NCBI GenBank assembly: GCA_004764695.1
Contig: SMSO01000033.1
Location: forward strand, 2,619,001 to 2,683,000
Direction: 5' to 3'
DNA: 64,000 nt
DNA from: Schizochytrium sp. TIO01
Lineage: Eukaryota; Sar; Bigyra; Thraustochytrida; Thraustochytriidae
Part shown: piece after piece, positions 10,974 to 22,606 of the stretch
Layout: each line of letters begins with the position of its first letter
Position numbering within the stretch: position 1 is the first letter of the stretch
The notes under the pieces: model-generated
Seen by the model: only the letters and a program-made list of their open reading frames with translations
Database searches by the model: none
What the model was told of the DNA's origin: nothing
Translations under genes and position numbers: made by a program

Positions 10974-13900
10974 CGCGGTCAAGATCCCTTCCCGAGTTCG
11001 AGTTTGCTCGCCTGCAGCACGGGAACGAAGACCACGCAAGTCCTCGCTCGCACTGTAGTCCGTCCAAACAATAGTCTACAGTAGACATTTCCTATTCTGT
11101 TCTGTATTCCTCCCCTATACTATACAGTATTCTTTATACTTCACTGTGTATACTTCACTGTGGCGAAACCCCTGCCTTTTTTGCTTTACTTTTTTTTTCT
11201 TTGTTCCCTTTTTTGCCTTCTTTTATCTGCTCTTCTTCTTTTCTTTTTCTTCTGCAATTTTCTATTATGTCATTCATTCTCCATAAAAGTGTACGTAACA
11301 GTCTATTAGAGGGGTGGAAAGGACCAACCGCAGAAGCCTGAATCTCGAGCTCATGCTCAAAGCCTTTCTTCATGAAATTCAACATGCAGACGCAGAGTAT
11401 ATGTGGTGAAAAAGGTTGACCAGGAAACCAATTGCAGTCTTCACGAGCTGTCGTAGCGCAAACATCGCAGAGGCTCAACTGCCTGAACAGATGACAGCAG
11501 TTTTGACAGCTTTTATGAAAGCATGTTTTAGTTTAAATAGTTTTTAGCCTAAATAATGATAATGATAACAATGATAAGAAAATAGTAATAATAAGTATGA
11601 CCATCATAAAATAATGATAAGAAGAATTTATCCGAAAAGAACAGAATGAACACGCGGGACGTACGTCAGTCGAGTCGCCAAGTCTGATTTGCGACAACAA
11701 AACTGACGACAGCAAACTAAACAGTCTTTAGTGAGCCTCCGGCGCGCAGGAAATTAAACGACAATTAGCATGATACTTCGTCCAATCCACGCTACAAAAC
11801 AACGAGAGCCCAAACCCCAAGGTGCTAAATAAACCTTGCACAGGCGTTTGTCTGTTCTGAATAGAACATTATGTAGAGCCTTCAGTATCAGTGAATGCTG
11901 ATGGGCTCGAAGTTGTTAATTGGCTCGAAGCATAAATCACCATCAACGAGAGCTGCATCTGATTCACGCATGGTCGATACGCCTTTTCGAATACCGGAAT
12001 AACGTTCTCAATCACTCGCATTAAATAGATTAGTATTTGGACATGGACAAAACTCACGGCAAAGTATGTCACTCATTCCTGGGCAGAATGTATTCTTTTC
12101 GGTACAGAGCTGTCATAATCATGTATTGCAGGGCTCATTATCGAGTTCGAAATGTATCCGTCTACATCCGAGACGCGTGTTGACGTTAACGCTGTTGAAA
12201 TCATGTCAACTAACAAGGATGCGACAAATGTGCCTAGAGAACATCTTTGTAAACAAGTTGAAACGGGCAATTTGCAAATGCTTTTCGAGAGCAATGATCA
12301 CCTCGCCTCTCAAACTCCCCGCGTTGCTCTTCCATGATGCCATACCAAACAGGAAATTGATTCGCGATATTTATAATCAGTCCTAATGCTAAGATGATGG
12401 CGATAACAAACAAGTTGATGATGGTTCTCTGAAAAATACAAATCGAATTACAGTAAAACCCATCTCATGTGTGTCGTCTTTCAGGTACGTTAGCTAGTCA
12501 GAAACGGAGGTCCATGAACAGCTTACCACTACGAGTAACCGAGCGGCCTTCCAAACTTGTATGCCAAACTCTACTAACTAGAGAAGTGCTTCTCTAAAAG
12601 TCCTCAAACCGTCCTCCGTCCGACCAAGCTCGATGTGAATTTTCCGCTGGCGCCCAGCCGAGACAGAGATTAATTACAGTGACAGGATCATCTTTTGGGG
12701 AAGGTGCGGTTGCACAATGTATAAATGATGGACGTCTACCTATAGTTTTATATCAAATCGTGGCAATTGAAAAGGGCGCTTTCAAGGAGGCTTTGTAGAG
12801 AAGAGGCCTTGGTGTCAACCGAACTTGAAGCGAGGAACCCTCTAGAGAACTCGGAAGCCTAGTGTAAGAAGAACAAGTGTTTGGATGATCCACAGAATAC
12901 ATGCGTCAATAGCCCGTCTCTGGTCCCCAGGTATTATAATGAAGGAAGAACCTATGACGTCTTTTGTAATGTTGGTGAAATTGGCGTTGGACATTCAGAG
13001 TGAGTGTGAGGAATGCATAAACTTAAGCTTTGCCTGCAATTTAGCGTCAGCTGAGAAGCGAACAGATCAATATACCAGATACCAGCCCATAGTATGAGGG
13101 ATACCCTTGACTTGAATTATACTATGATCGTAGGAAAACGAAGAGGTAGGTCTGACAACGATCCAGAAAGGTATATCTATTGCCTCATTCCATTGAATGT
13201 GGATAAGTTTTTTTTAATGCGCAATTAGAAAGTCACATGGTAGCCTGGCAGAGTACACTCTTTAAAAGTAGAAGGGAGGAGGTGTTCAATACACTTAGTT
13301 TGTCTGGTTTTTACTTCTGTTTTCTCAAAAAGAAACTCAGCTTCCACCACAGAGGTTTTGTCATTTGCAAAAGAAGCGTTGTCGTATCGTTTCATTGGCA
13401 ATAATTAAATATACTTTTCCCTTTAGATATCGATTGAGTGCAAACCTCAAGCAAATAGTAGCTTCTGTAGTTGTTTGTTTACTTGCCAATCAATTTGTAG
13501 CATTTGATTTGCCCTAATTGCATATTGAGAGGAATATCTATCGCTCGAAAGATCGTTGGTTTTTTACAGGCTGACAATCACCCCAAGTAGATTAACATCT
13601 CCCTGCTCCACGACTCCGGACTGTTTCCACCAAACCCTTGAGGTCTTTAAGTTTCTCTTCTCTACTCTGTCCCTATTCACTCCCTTAACATAATTTTGAT
13701 CAATTTAACACCAACGTGGAAAAACATGTGCATGGTGTCCTCGTTCTTCGACCAAGGTGATACCATAAAAGATGATGGGCACGTGGCTCTTTATGCCTAA
13801 GCATCTGCCAGCGAGTAGAGTTGTGTTATTAAGACCTAAGCGGATTCTAACTGTCCACGCCTTATATTTTTTTACATTGGTGTTGATGATGAAGGATCAA

Positions 13901-14290
13901 AGTTTCATTACTTGACCAATCATTGACAAAATTTTGGGGGTAGGTGTACTGTTTTCGAGCAGTACGCTCCTCAAAGCCTAGTTTCAACCGGGAGTTATGA
14001 ACATGGGCCATTCTCACTCGTTTGATTGTACCTACTTGCTTGTTCTAGGCTATTGCAGGTAGATACATATATACTAGGCACGCTATTTTATTTCCTATTG
14101 TATTCAATTTTGTTCTATAGTAAGTTATTGATAATACTATAGATTAAAAGTTCATTTGTTCTATTTAGTTTCAATTTGCTTCATCACAGCGGTCGCTTTG
14201 GATGGTCTCAATGGCACGCTCGCAAACTATTATTACAGCGCTGCGCGTGCCCCCCTTCGTTGCGTCCACGGATCGTGGCTCAATTTCACG
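10974..14290. other. gene-free intergenic region
   Basis: 3.3 kb with no supportable gene. The first ~100 bp next to the cardiolipin synthase start are GC-richer. 11190-11270 is a C/T-rich run and 11545-11625 is built of AAT/GATAA-like repeats. Reading frames are all under 110 codons and lack protein-like composition. The last few hundred bases must hold the U2A' promoter; T-rich stretches ending in CTAG or CACAG near 14170 and 14190 could be acceptors of a 5'-leader intron, but I cannot identify a donor. Confidence 0.5.
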
Positions 14291-15349
14291 ATGCGTCTAA
14301 CAGCGGAGGTCATCCGCAGTGCACGTATCTTCTTGAATCCGCTGCAGGAGCGAGAGATCGATCTTCGAGGGCTCAAGATACCAGCTCTGGAAAACCTCGG
14401 CGCTCTCCTGGACCAAGTCGACGTTGTGGATTTGACTGACAATGAAATTGAGGTTCTGGAGAACTTTCCGAAGCTCAAAAGACTCAAATGGCTCCTCCTG
14501 AGCAACAACCGCGTGAGCAGGCTTCGCGAAGGCATCGAAGAAGCCATTCCTGATCTTCGTGTCCTTGTGCTTGCCAACAACCGCGTGAACCTGATGTCAG
14601 AAATTGACAAAATCGCCAAATTTACACATCTCGAAGTGTTAAATCTCATGGATAACCCCGTTCGTAATCAGAAACATTATCGACTTTATGTTATCCATAA
14701 GATTCCATCCCTTGTGATTCTTGATCACGACCGCGTGAGAGCAAAGGAGCGCGAGGAAGCAGCAGAAATGTTTGGCACCGCCTCGGGACAAGCATTCATG
14801 TCGAAGGTACAGCAGCAGGGAGAGGCCATGAAGCAAGAAGTGGCAAGTGAGGGGGTCGCACTCACAGCAGAACAGAAACAAGTGCTGGCTGTAGTGCTGG
14901 CCCAAGCTACCACACAGGCTGAGATCGAACGCCTTGAACGCATGCTTAAGGCAGGAATCGTTCCAGACGAAAACACTTTGCGGATGATCCAGGAAGGTTT
15001 GCAACCCGGAAAGAGCAGCAACAACAGCAAATCTAATGTTGGTCAGGATAATACGACAACAACCAATGTTGGAAACCCTGCTGAAGGGACAGAGGCCATG
15101 GAGGTGGATTCTGCGGCAACATTGACCAGGAAATCAGCTGCCAAACCGCCTCAAGAAAAACCGCAACAACAAGTAGAGGAGACACAAGAACAGTACGAGG
15201 CCAGGATCGATAACTTCACCGTGAAAGATCTGAAGGCAGAACTTCACCGGTATGATTTAGATACAACTGGCAAGAAATCTGTGCTCAAGGACCGCCTTCT
15301 TGAGTATGTTAGGTCACGTGATGGCAAAGCAGATGAAGAGGGCAACTAG
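14291..15349 (+). CDS. SNRPA1: U2 snRNP protein A' with a C-terminal SAP domain
   Basis: Leucine-rich-repeat subunit of the U2 snRNP; with U2B'' it binds U2 snRNA stem-loop IV and acts in branch-site recognition. The ATG at 14291 gives 352 residues and matches the conserved family start (MRLTAEVIRSA..). Diagnostic blocks are EREIDLRGLKIPALENLG, the LRRs at about 40-140 (VDLTDNEI, LLLSNNRV, LVLANNRV), and the LRR cap NP(V)RNQKHYRLYVIHKIPSL followed by LDHDRVRAKERE. Residues ~200-245 form the helical segment EIERLERMLKAGIVP seen in family members. Unusually, residues ~307-341 are a SAP-like DNA/RNA-binding motif (FTVKDLKAELHRYDLDTTGKKSVLK split as L..EL..Y.L..TG.K..L..RL). Human U2A' is 255 residues and lacks this. 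It converges on the zipper/NTF2 gene. Confidence 0.94.
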   Translation: MRLTAEVIRSARIFLNPLQEREIDLRGLKIPALENLGALLDQVDVVDLTDNEIEVLENFPKLKRLKWLLLSNNRVSRLREGIEEAIPDLRVLVLANNRVNLMSEIDKIAKFTHLEVLNLMDNPVRNQKHYRLYVIHKIPSLVILDHDRVRAKEREEAAEMFGTASGQAFMSKVQQQGEAMKQEVASEGVALTAEQKQVLAVVLAQATTQAEIERLERMLKAGIVPDENTLRMIQEGLQPGKSSNNSKSNVGQDNTTTTNVGNPAEGTEAMEVDSAATLTRKSAAKPPQEKPQQQVEETQEQYEARIDNFTVKDLKAELHRYDLDTTGKKSVLKDRLLEYVRSRDGKADEEGN

Positions 15350-15946
15350 AGATAAAGAAGGAGCAAGAAGAAATATAAATATTCATATAGACCCACAGTA
15401 TGTAACACGATCAAGCAACGCACTAACGAACAACAACATGCACACACATCCACGCCTTTTGTCTGTTCAAGGAACCAACACTATGAAAGGAAAACACACA
15501 TCATTCATTGCGATATCAAGAATAAGAAAAAAGATCTCTGAAAATTTTAAGTATCTTGGATTGTCATTGGCTTGTGGTCGTACTGTGTTTATGTTCGATT
15601 CTTCCATTCCTAGAGTAACCCATAAATTGTCCTCAAGATGTTCCTGACACAATTTCAAGCACTGCTCGACATGGATAATTTTTTCCACTCGCGTAAGTAA
15701 TGTGTATTGCAGCAACACGTTCTTTCAAAAAAAAGAAGGAAAAAAAAAGGAGACAAGCACCCAGGGTCCAATGCAAAGGCGAGGGGATAGCATACAGAAA
15801 AAGAAAAAAATAGCAGACCTCCCAAGACTTGGGTAAAATGTGAATTGCATGATATACATGAAAAAAGTTTATGGTACCGTATAATATATGTGATTGGAAA
15901 CTGACACAACCCTCAGATACATGAAAGAAGCTCGCGTGTCGCATGT
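15350..15946. other. intergenic region between convergent genes
   Basis: 3' flanks of U2A' (+) and the zipper/NTF2 gene (-). It contains an A-rich stretch at 15727-15815 and no supportable gene. Confidence 0.5.
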
Positions 15947-18478
15947 CTACATTGCCAAATTGCCATGAACTGGACTGAAACGGATGTAGAGCTGAGTAAT
16001 CTGTGTAGTTCCCTCTTGAAAATAAACCTCCAATAGACCGTGAAAGTCCCTTTCGGGAATTGTCTCTTCACCATTTTCATTCAAATGAATGTCATCCGAA
16101 AATGTAGTTGTCACCAAAAATGAGCCTTGGTACCGTGATGGCCCTTCACTGGTGATATGGATGTTCCGAAAATTAAATGAGCGTAATTTGCGATTCATGC
16201 CGTGCAAATATCCAAGAAAGGAGTCGACCCCCCGAAACTCCTGTCCAAGAACCTCATCCATAGCAAACATGTTTGCATCGAAGTGTTGCACAATATCAGG
16301 ATGAGCATGGAAAATGGCCTCCATACGATGCATTAAATAACGTCTTTCCTGATCTAATGCAGTGTTCTGAGGCATAGTCCGCATGTTTGAGTCTTTTGGC
16401 GTGGCATGCTGATTGGAACTGCGAGTGCTTGAAGCAACGTGCATACCTGTACTGCTGTCTGTAAAATGAGGCCTTGAATCCATAGGGTGATGATTCATCC
16501 CATCATTCCCGGCAGAGAACGATGACAGTTGGCCATATGCACTATAATCAGAAGGCAGAGGATCAACCTGAGCAGCAGCCTCGTCAATATCCAACGTCGC
16601 CGCCTCATCAAGCCCAGAGTGCATTCCATCATAGACGTTTTCCATACCAACCGGCCCTAGTTCATCCTCACTGGCGCGCCACAATGGTGGACTCTTGGGC
16701 GTTTGCTTGCAGACTTCCACGTGGAAAATCTGTCGCTTACCAGGAGAAAATGAGTAGGTGATGGTGACCCTTGACTTCCCAAAGACAACATCAAAAAAAG
16801 CAAAATCGCCCTGCCAACGTGGCTCGCTACAACGTGCATATTTGTCTCTGCGTAAAGCACCAAGGAAACCTTGCACTTGTTCAACACCGTGGTAATTTGA
16901 CTGTCCTCGTTCATCTTTAAAGAAAAGATCTACGTCCTGTGTGAATCCGTACTTCTGCGGCAAGCCTACGCCCTCGCAGATGTGTTTCCTGCAGCCTTCA
17001 AGCACATGCGCACGAGCTTCAATAAGTAGATGTTCACCTTCTGAAGCGGCATAAGGCGCCGACTTCAAATTAGAACCACTTGCCAACGTCCTGCCGCCTA
17101 GTTGAGGCATAGACGCTTCAAGTGGTTCTAGTGTTGTACGCCACATCGTCTCAAGCGCGGTGGCAGGAAAGTGCGGGAGCTTCACAAAATTCATAGCTCT
17201 TCCCAACTGTTCTGGACGAATGACAGTTTTCAGCGTGTGAAGAAACTGAGCAAAGGCTTGGAGAGATTGGTCGTAGGAGGTGGAGACGCCTGATGCCTCC
17301 TCAACGAGAAGTGCAAGTGCTTGTCGAAGTTCTTTGAACTTGTCGAGATTTGTAAAAAGTTGTTTCCGCTGCGACTTAGTGAAGCTCTTCCACAAACGAG
17401 TTCTTTGCCCATTACCACCATCAGCTCCTTCGGACACTAGTTCAAGAAGATAATCGAGGCGGTGCACGCTATTGCGAGTTGCCTCTAACATGAAAAGATG
17501 CGAACGTGCTTTGGCTTGGCTTTGCACACCAAAGCTTTCAGTGAGGTTCCAAAGTTTTCCGACTGACCGCCGAATTTTACGAGGTCTTGGGCGTTGCCTT
17601 TCAATGAGTTTCGTAAGCTCGTTTTCTGCATCTTTGCAGGCTTGCTCGGAGCTCTCTTGCAAATTTACCTCTTCCCCTTGAGTGCGCAGCATATACTTGA
17701 GCACTGCATTACGCTGTTCAAGAAGTTCGGCTTTTTCACGCAGACCTTCTAACTCGGTCTCTTCATCAGTCATCCTTGTTAAAGATTTTTTGGATGAAGA
17801 GAACTTTGAGCTATTACTATTAATTTCTTGCGCTGATAATCCAGCCCCAGCTTTGGGCACTTTCGCTTGAGTTCTTACTGATGCACTGTTGGGCTCCTTA
17901 GTGGTGGGCGTAGTGGTCGTCTTTTGATGATTTCCTCGGCCCTCTCGCGGGCCAGAACCTTCAGCAGAACGACTTGACTTGCTCCCTTGTCTTTGCATAG
18001 AGCTTTTACTCCTGTCATCATTAATGTTGGAGCCCTTTGCTGTATTAGATTGGCTGTCAGATTTGCCTTGTTGTTCCTGCTGCTGCTCATGATCGTGTTC
18101 CCGGTGAGCATAAGGGCTTCCTGAAGCAACCCCTGACCCATTTGGCATCATGGCACCCGGGTACATAGGCCCTTGACCTCCTGTCCCGACATAGTATGGA
18201 TGCATCTGTGGGATCATGTGAGGAGGATAGCCCATTCCATATGGTCCAATGGCCGAATAATTATAGGGATGCGGTGGAGGCACACCAGGGTAGCCTGTCA
18301 TGGGAGGTCGTACTCCATAACCCGCTGCAGATGCTGCACTCCATTGCTGTGCTTGCATGTGCATGCCCATTTGCCAATGCATCATCTGACGCTGTTGTTC
18401 CTGAGCATGTGCTGATGCTTGTTGTTGTTGTAGATGCTGCTGACCTTCCCGGGAAGATGCCTGTGAACTTTCCTGTTG

Positions 18479-18514
<36 letters not shown>

Positions 18515-19252
18515 TGGACCATGTGGATGACTATTCCCAGGATAGTACATTGGGTGACCAGGATACATGGGTCCCGGAGGGTGGTACGAGTGTTGTCCAG
18601 GGTAATATCCCATTGGCATGCCATGTTGCTGCCCTGACGGATAATTGGCCTGGCGCATGAATTCTTCCCTTTCTCTTTGCTGTTTCTGTTCCTGGTCTAA
18701 TTGCTTCTGCGTTTCCTTTTTCTGTTGTTTCTTAGGACGTCCTTCCACAGTTGCTGTCGCTGTCGGCTCTGGTGGATACGAATACTGATGTTGCTGTTGC
18801 TGTTGCTGCCATGGCGTCGTCATCCTCCCCACCGCATCAAATTGTGCCGACCTTGTCGCCTGCAAATCTTGTCTCTCTCCATACACACTCCCTCGACCCT
18901 CATCTCCGCCCTCTCCGCTGCCAACATCTTGTTTTCTAGCCTCAAGATCCTGAGTATCTCGGGCATCTTGATCTCTTGTGCTCTTATCGCAACTCCCAGC
19001 TGGGTCTCGAGAACGCCCAAGATCTCGAGAGTCTCCAAAGGTATTATGAGAAGGTCCTTGTGCGCTAAAGCCGCCGACCACGACGGTCTCTCCACAGACC
19101 TTGGGCTGTGCGTGAGCTAGAAATGACGCAGGCTCAGGCGGTGGCGAGCCTTGCGAAGGCGACGAAGAGCTCGCGAGTTGCGCAGAAGACACCGGCGCGC
19201 GGCGCTTCGTCCCGGCCCTTGCGGGAATTCCCTGCGCTTCCGCTGGCCTCAT
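15947..19252 (-). CDS. Gln-rich leucine-zipper protein with two NTF2-like domains (putative transcription regulator)
   Basis: 1101 residues in one exon. Residues 1-~480 are low complexity: Pro/Ser-rich start, polyQ (14 Gln) near 250, then Tyr/Pro/Gly/Met-rich sequence typical of activation or condensate-forming regions. Residues ~496-526 form a leucine-zipper-like heptad (LEGLREKAELLEQRNAVLKYML). A classical bZIP basic region (N..AA..SR) is not evident, although Lys/Arg/Ser-rich sequence precedes it. A helical region (~565-690, with LFTNLDKFKELRQAL and IRPEQLGRAMNFV) resembles the helical domain that follows bZIPs in some stramenopile and plant TGA-type factors. Two NTF2/SnoaL-like alpha+beta domains follow at ~750-852 and ~966-1101; both share an 'F..DV..Y.GV..FLG.L' core and a 'Y.GSF....TFS/FS' strand. 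No nuclear export factor motifs are seen. Function is inferred only. Confidence 0.75.
18473..18514 (-). repeat. CAG/CAA polyglutamine tract
   Basis: 42 bp encode 14 consecutive Gln in the zipper/NTF2 protein; several interrupted Q-rich stretches flank it (18330-18480). Confidence 0.9.
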
Positions 19253-21674
19253 AGGCCTGCGGCGGCGCTCGGGGCGACACAGAGAGCTCTCACTGCCGTA
19301 GAGGCGAACTTGGGTGAGCGGATTTGAAGCAAGAGATGACGATGAAGAAGAGCTACTCTAGCTCTCTGCGGCAACGAAATGGTTGCCAGGCAACGAGGCG
19401 AGGCGCCAGGAAATATACGAAGGGTTCCCTAAGGCGAAGGGGTCTCCGGCAGCGCTGCGGAAGGCGGCCTCGCCGCTCCCGAGCAGCTGCGGAGGACGCA
19501 AGGGGCTCTGAAGCTGCGAGCCCGCGGGGGCGCCCGGCAAAACTCGTATGAGGTGTATAAACGCAAAACCTTTTAATCTCTGCGGAAAAGAGGCGTCCGC
19601 CCTCTTTATATTTGTATCTAAGTGTGAGCAGCAGGTGGCTGGACCGGTACCTGTGATCAGTAGAACATTCCCAAATACTCTACTTAAAGATATACTCTGT
19701 AAATACAGTATTTGAATACTTCACTGTAACAAAGTGGGGAATGGGAGACGGGTGCGCACTAAGGTAAACAGTAGCAGTATGAGGAGGTTCTTGACTAAGG
19801 CCGCGTTGTCGCAAAAAAGGTTGTACAAAGTCGCAAGGTTTCACAGCTTGATAGTCTTGTGACGAGGTGGTTTCAGGTTTGATGGGATTTATAAAGCTAG
19901 TTCGTCTGATGTTGGGACTTGACCCAAGCTAGTGCAGGCGGAAAGAGAATATGCAGAATATGTTGCAGTGTTGGAGGATGGTTGGAATGATTGTTACGAA
20001 TTGCCTTTGATGATTCACTATTTCTTCTGAATAAAATAAATAAAAGGTAATTCTTCCGAGAACAAAAATACATAAATAAAAAATCAACTTGTGAAGTCCC
20101 ACCATCATGCAAACTATTTTGCAACCTGCAATTCAGCCCAGTGGAGTGGAGAACTGTCGCACCTGATAAAGCAAGAAAAGTTCTTGGAGCCGCCAACAGT
20201 TTGGGGGGTATAACCTCGACCTGATAGATGCATAATCAGTACTCTGCGGCGTGTTTTTTAACTTTCTTAAACCTGGCTCGATCCAAGTGCATTCTGGTGC
20301 ATTTAAGATGCACGCGCAGAATGAATTAGTGGCCAGTGTCAGGGTGAAGAAATGGCTGCTGCTTAAGACGATTGTGAGTCAGAGAATCCGATGCTACATA
20401 GCTACTACAGCTCGACCCGACTGCTTCTGGCAGGCCATGAGGGTGTAGGCGACCTCAGTGCGCTGAAGTTGTGGTAGCATGATGCTGGACACGCTCAGCG
20501 AACATGTTTTAATGTGTCTCTAAGTGTGAGCAGTCAGCGGCAAGCTAAGGATTTTCTAAGAAAACCTTATGAATAGGTGTTTGCTTGCCTTTGATAGCGC
20601 TTTGATTTGGAAACGAATCATCGCGCCAAGACTCACTTTAGTGAGCTCGTAGGAGGCAAAAGCTTGGGATGAGGGTTCAGAAAATCAGACCTTTTCGAAG
20701 CTCAGTTTGGAGTGTCGGTGTTCGGTTTCGGGATAACAGTGCCGCTGGCTGGATGAAAGAACCCCATCTTTCTTGAGTGGAGGCGCGAAGAAAGCTTTTT
20801 AGATCATCACCTATAAGAATGTACCCGGGGAGGGTTCGCAGTTGTTTTACACAGAATGGGCTTATGAACGTAAAATATGGGCCACTGGTGAGCCCCAGCT
20901 CTAGCAAACGCCCGTGGTGCACATTACGAGTTCACGAATATGTAGTGGTTGGACCACTTCCTTTTCATTTTCATTTTTTTTTTTTTAATCGCGAAACCCA
21001 GAACATGCCAAAATGACTAAAAAAATAAAATCTGAAGTAAATATTTAGTCTTATTTCATTTGGCTGAAAGTACTCATTGGAATGATACTATCAAGTACGC
21101 TATGTCATAGTCTCAGGCTCCATTTGTTCTTGGTGACATTGATTTGAATTGACAACTCTTTTTTTTTTTTTTTCTTGATTTTTTAATAGAAAGCCTCCAT
21201 TCCTTCTATTCAATTCTGTTTTTTTCTTTTAATTCTTTATCAATCAAAGGCGACTATATGAGGAGGCTTTCAAGACATTAAAGTTGAGCTAAACTAATTT
21301 ACTTCATTTCTATCTAGGTACTACTAGGTTTCATAACTATTTGGATAACGGGGAAGGAAGCGCACCATCAAATTTGACGAGTTGGAATTGGAGTTGGAAG
21401 CATGATTATCTTAGACGGCGCCCGACAACGGGAATTGTCCATTAATATGCCCTCATTTCTGCCCTTCGCCACATTGTGCCAAGCGACACGCTGAAAAGAA
21501 CTCAGAACTAGCGCTTAGACGTGCTTGGCAGTGGCTGGGGCCGTCTCCGCATCACAGCAACTTAAGTATAAGCATAAAAATTGTAAGCATGTGCAAATTC
21601 TAGGTCCAAGGGAGCATGCTGGTAATCCTCAAGAATTGATAGTCATAATATAACGCTATCCTCGACAGTGACGC
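19253..21674. other. intergenic region with GC-rich patch
   Basis: 2.4 kb. The first 300 bp (19253-19550), directly upstream of the zipper/NTF2 start codon, are markedly GC-rich and CpG-containing and probably form its promoter and leader. The remainder is AT-rich, with long T-runs near 20970 and 21160, and has no frame above ~100 codons that looks coding. Confidence 0.5.
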
Positions 21675-22606
21675 TTAGAGCTCGCGCAAATACTGGCGAA
21701 CAGCTTGCCAATCGGGAAGGCGCGTGACCTTCGACGGCACGTCACCCTGATTCCATCCATAATCGCCAAAGAGAACGGCTGGAATGCCAAGCTCCTGGCT
21801 GACCTCCTTGCAGTAGGACATGTTGTCGTCAATAAGAAGGATCGCTCCAACCTCCTGGCACATTTCTTTCTTACTACGCTTGCTATGGTGGTCATCCTCT
21901 GGGTCCGGGGCGTCCTTTGCCCAGTGGTTACCAAATTCTGCTCGAGAGATGATGCCATGAAAGTGCTGGTCAAGCCAATGACGTGTCTCCTCAGTGATTT
22001 CGTGTTGACGGCTGGTCACAACCACAAAGTCGAACTTATCCTTGAATTCCTGCAGCACATCGTGCGCACCAGGAATGGGCTTCAAGTCCTTGAGGAAATA
22101 ATCCGTTTTAAAGAACTCGAAAATTTTGTCAAGAGTCTCCTCATTCGTGCCGCCCCAGACATCGCAGAATCTGTACGAAAAGAAATCGTCAAGCTTGTAT
22201 TCTGTTCCGTACTTATCATTATGAAACCTAATTAGCGCAGGCAGGAAAGCTCCTAGCTGTGTAGACGCGACATTCATCATTCAGCAGGAATTGCATGTGT
22301 TTTTCGTTGTCATTTGTCACAAACGCACAATTCATGAACAATATGGTTTCGACCCAGATCGCATTGCACAATGTTGGTTCGTCAGTTTTCATTATTGCAA
22401 AACCTGTATGTTCATCCTTGGCTCATTGTTTCTACCAAGGCCCCACTGTGATTACTTTGAGAGGTCGACGAACTCAGCTCCTGTCCACTTACCACTTCGT
22501 CAAGATCGAGCGCCACCACGGGTTTGCTGCGGCTTGAAGCCACGCGAGAGCGTACCCGCCACAGTGCGGCGACGGCAAAAGCCGCAGCGATGCCCTGAGC
22601 GATCAT
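21675..22606 (-). CDS. HAD-superfamily phosphatase, NT5C-like (two exons)
   Basis: Predicted Mg2+-dependent phosphatase of the haloacid dehalogenase superfamily, closest in layout to the 5'(3')-deoxyribonucleotidase/NT5C-type proteins of plants and algae; substrate unknown. Exon 1 is 22606-22493 (38 codons) and exon 2 is 22256-21675, giving 231 residues. Splicing at GTAAGT/..ACACAG recreates VALDLDEVLGAFLPALIRFHN, so motif I (DLDEV, nucleophile Asp34 and acid Asp36) ends exactly at the exon junction. Motif II is VVVTSRQHEI (Thr/Ser), motif III is a Lys in the KRSKKEMC region, and motif IV is ILLIDDN. The N-terminal ~30 residues are Ala-rich then Arg-rich (FAVAALWRVRSRV) and may be a targeting peptide or anchor. 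Without exon 1 the catalytic Asp would be missed. Confidence 0.88.
22257..22492 (-). other. intron in HAD phosphatase gene
   Basis: A 236 bp phase-0 intron, donor GTAAGT, acceptor ACACAG on the minus strand. It separates the DLDEV catalytic motif from the rest of the domain. Confidence 0.88.
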
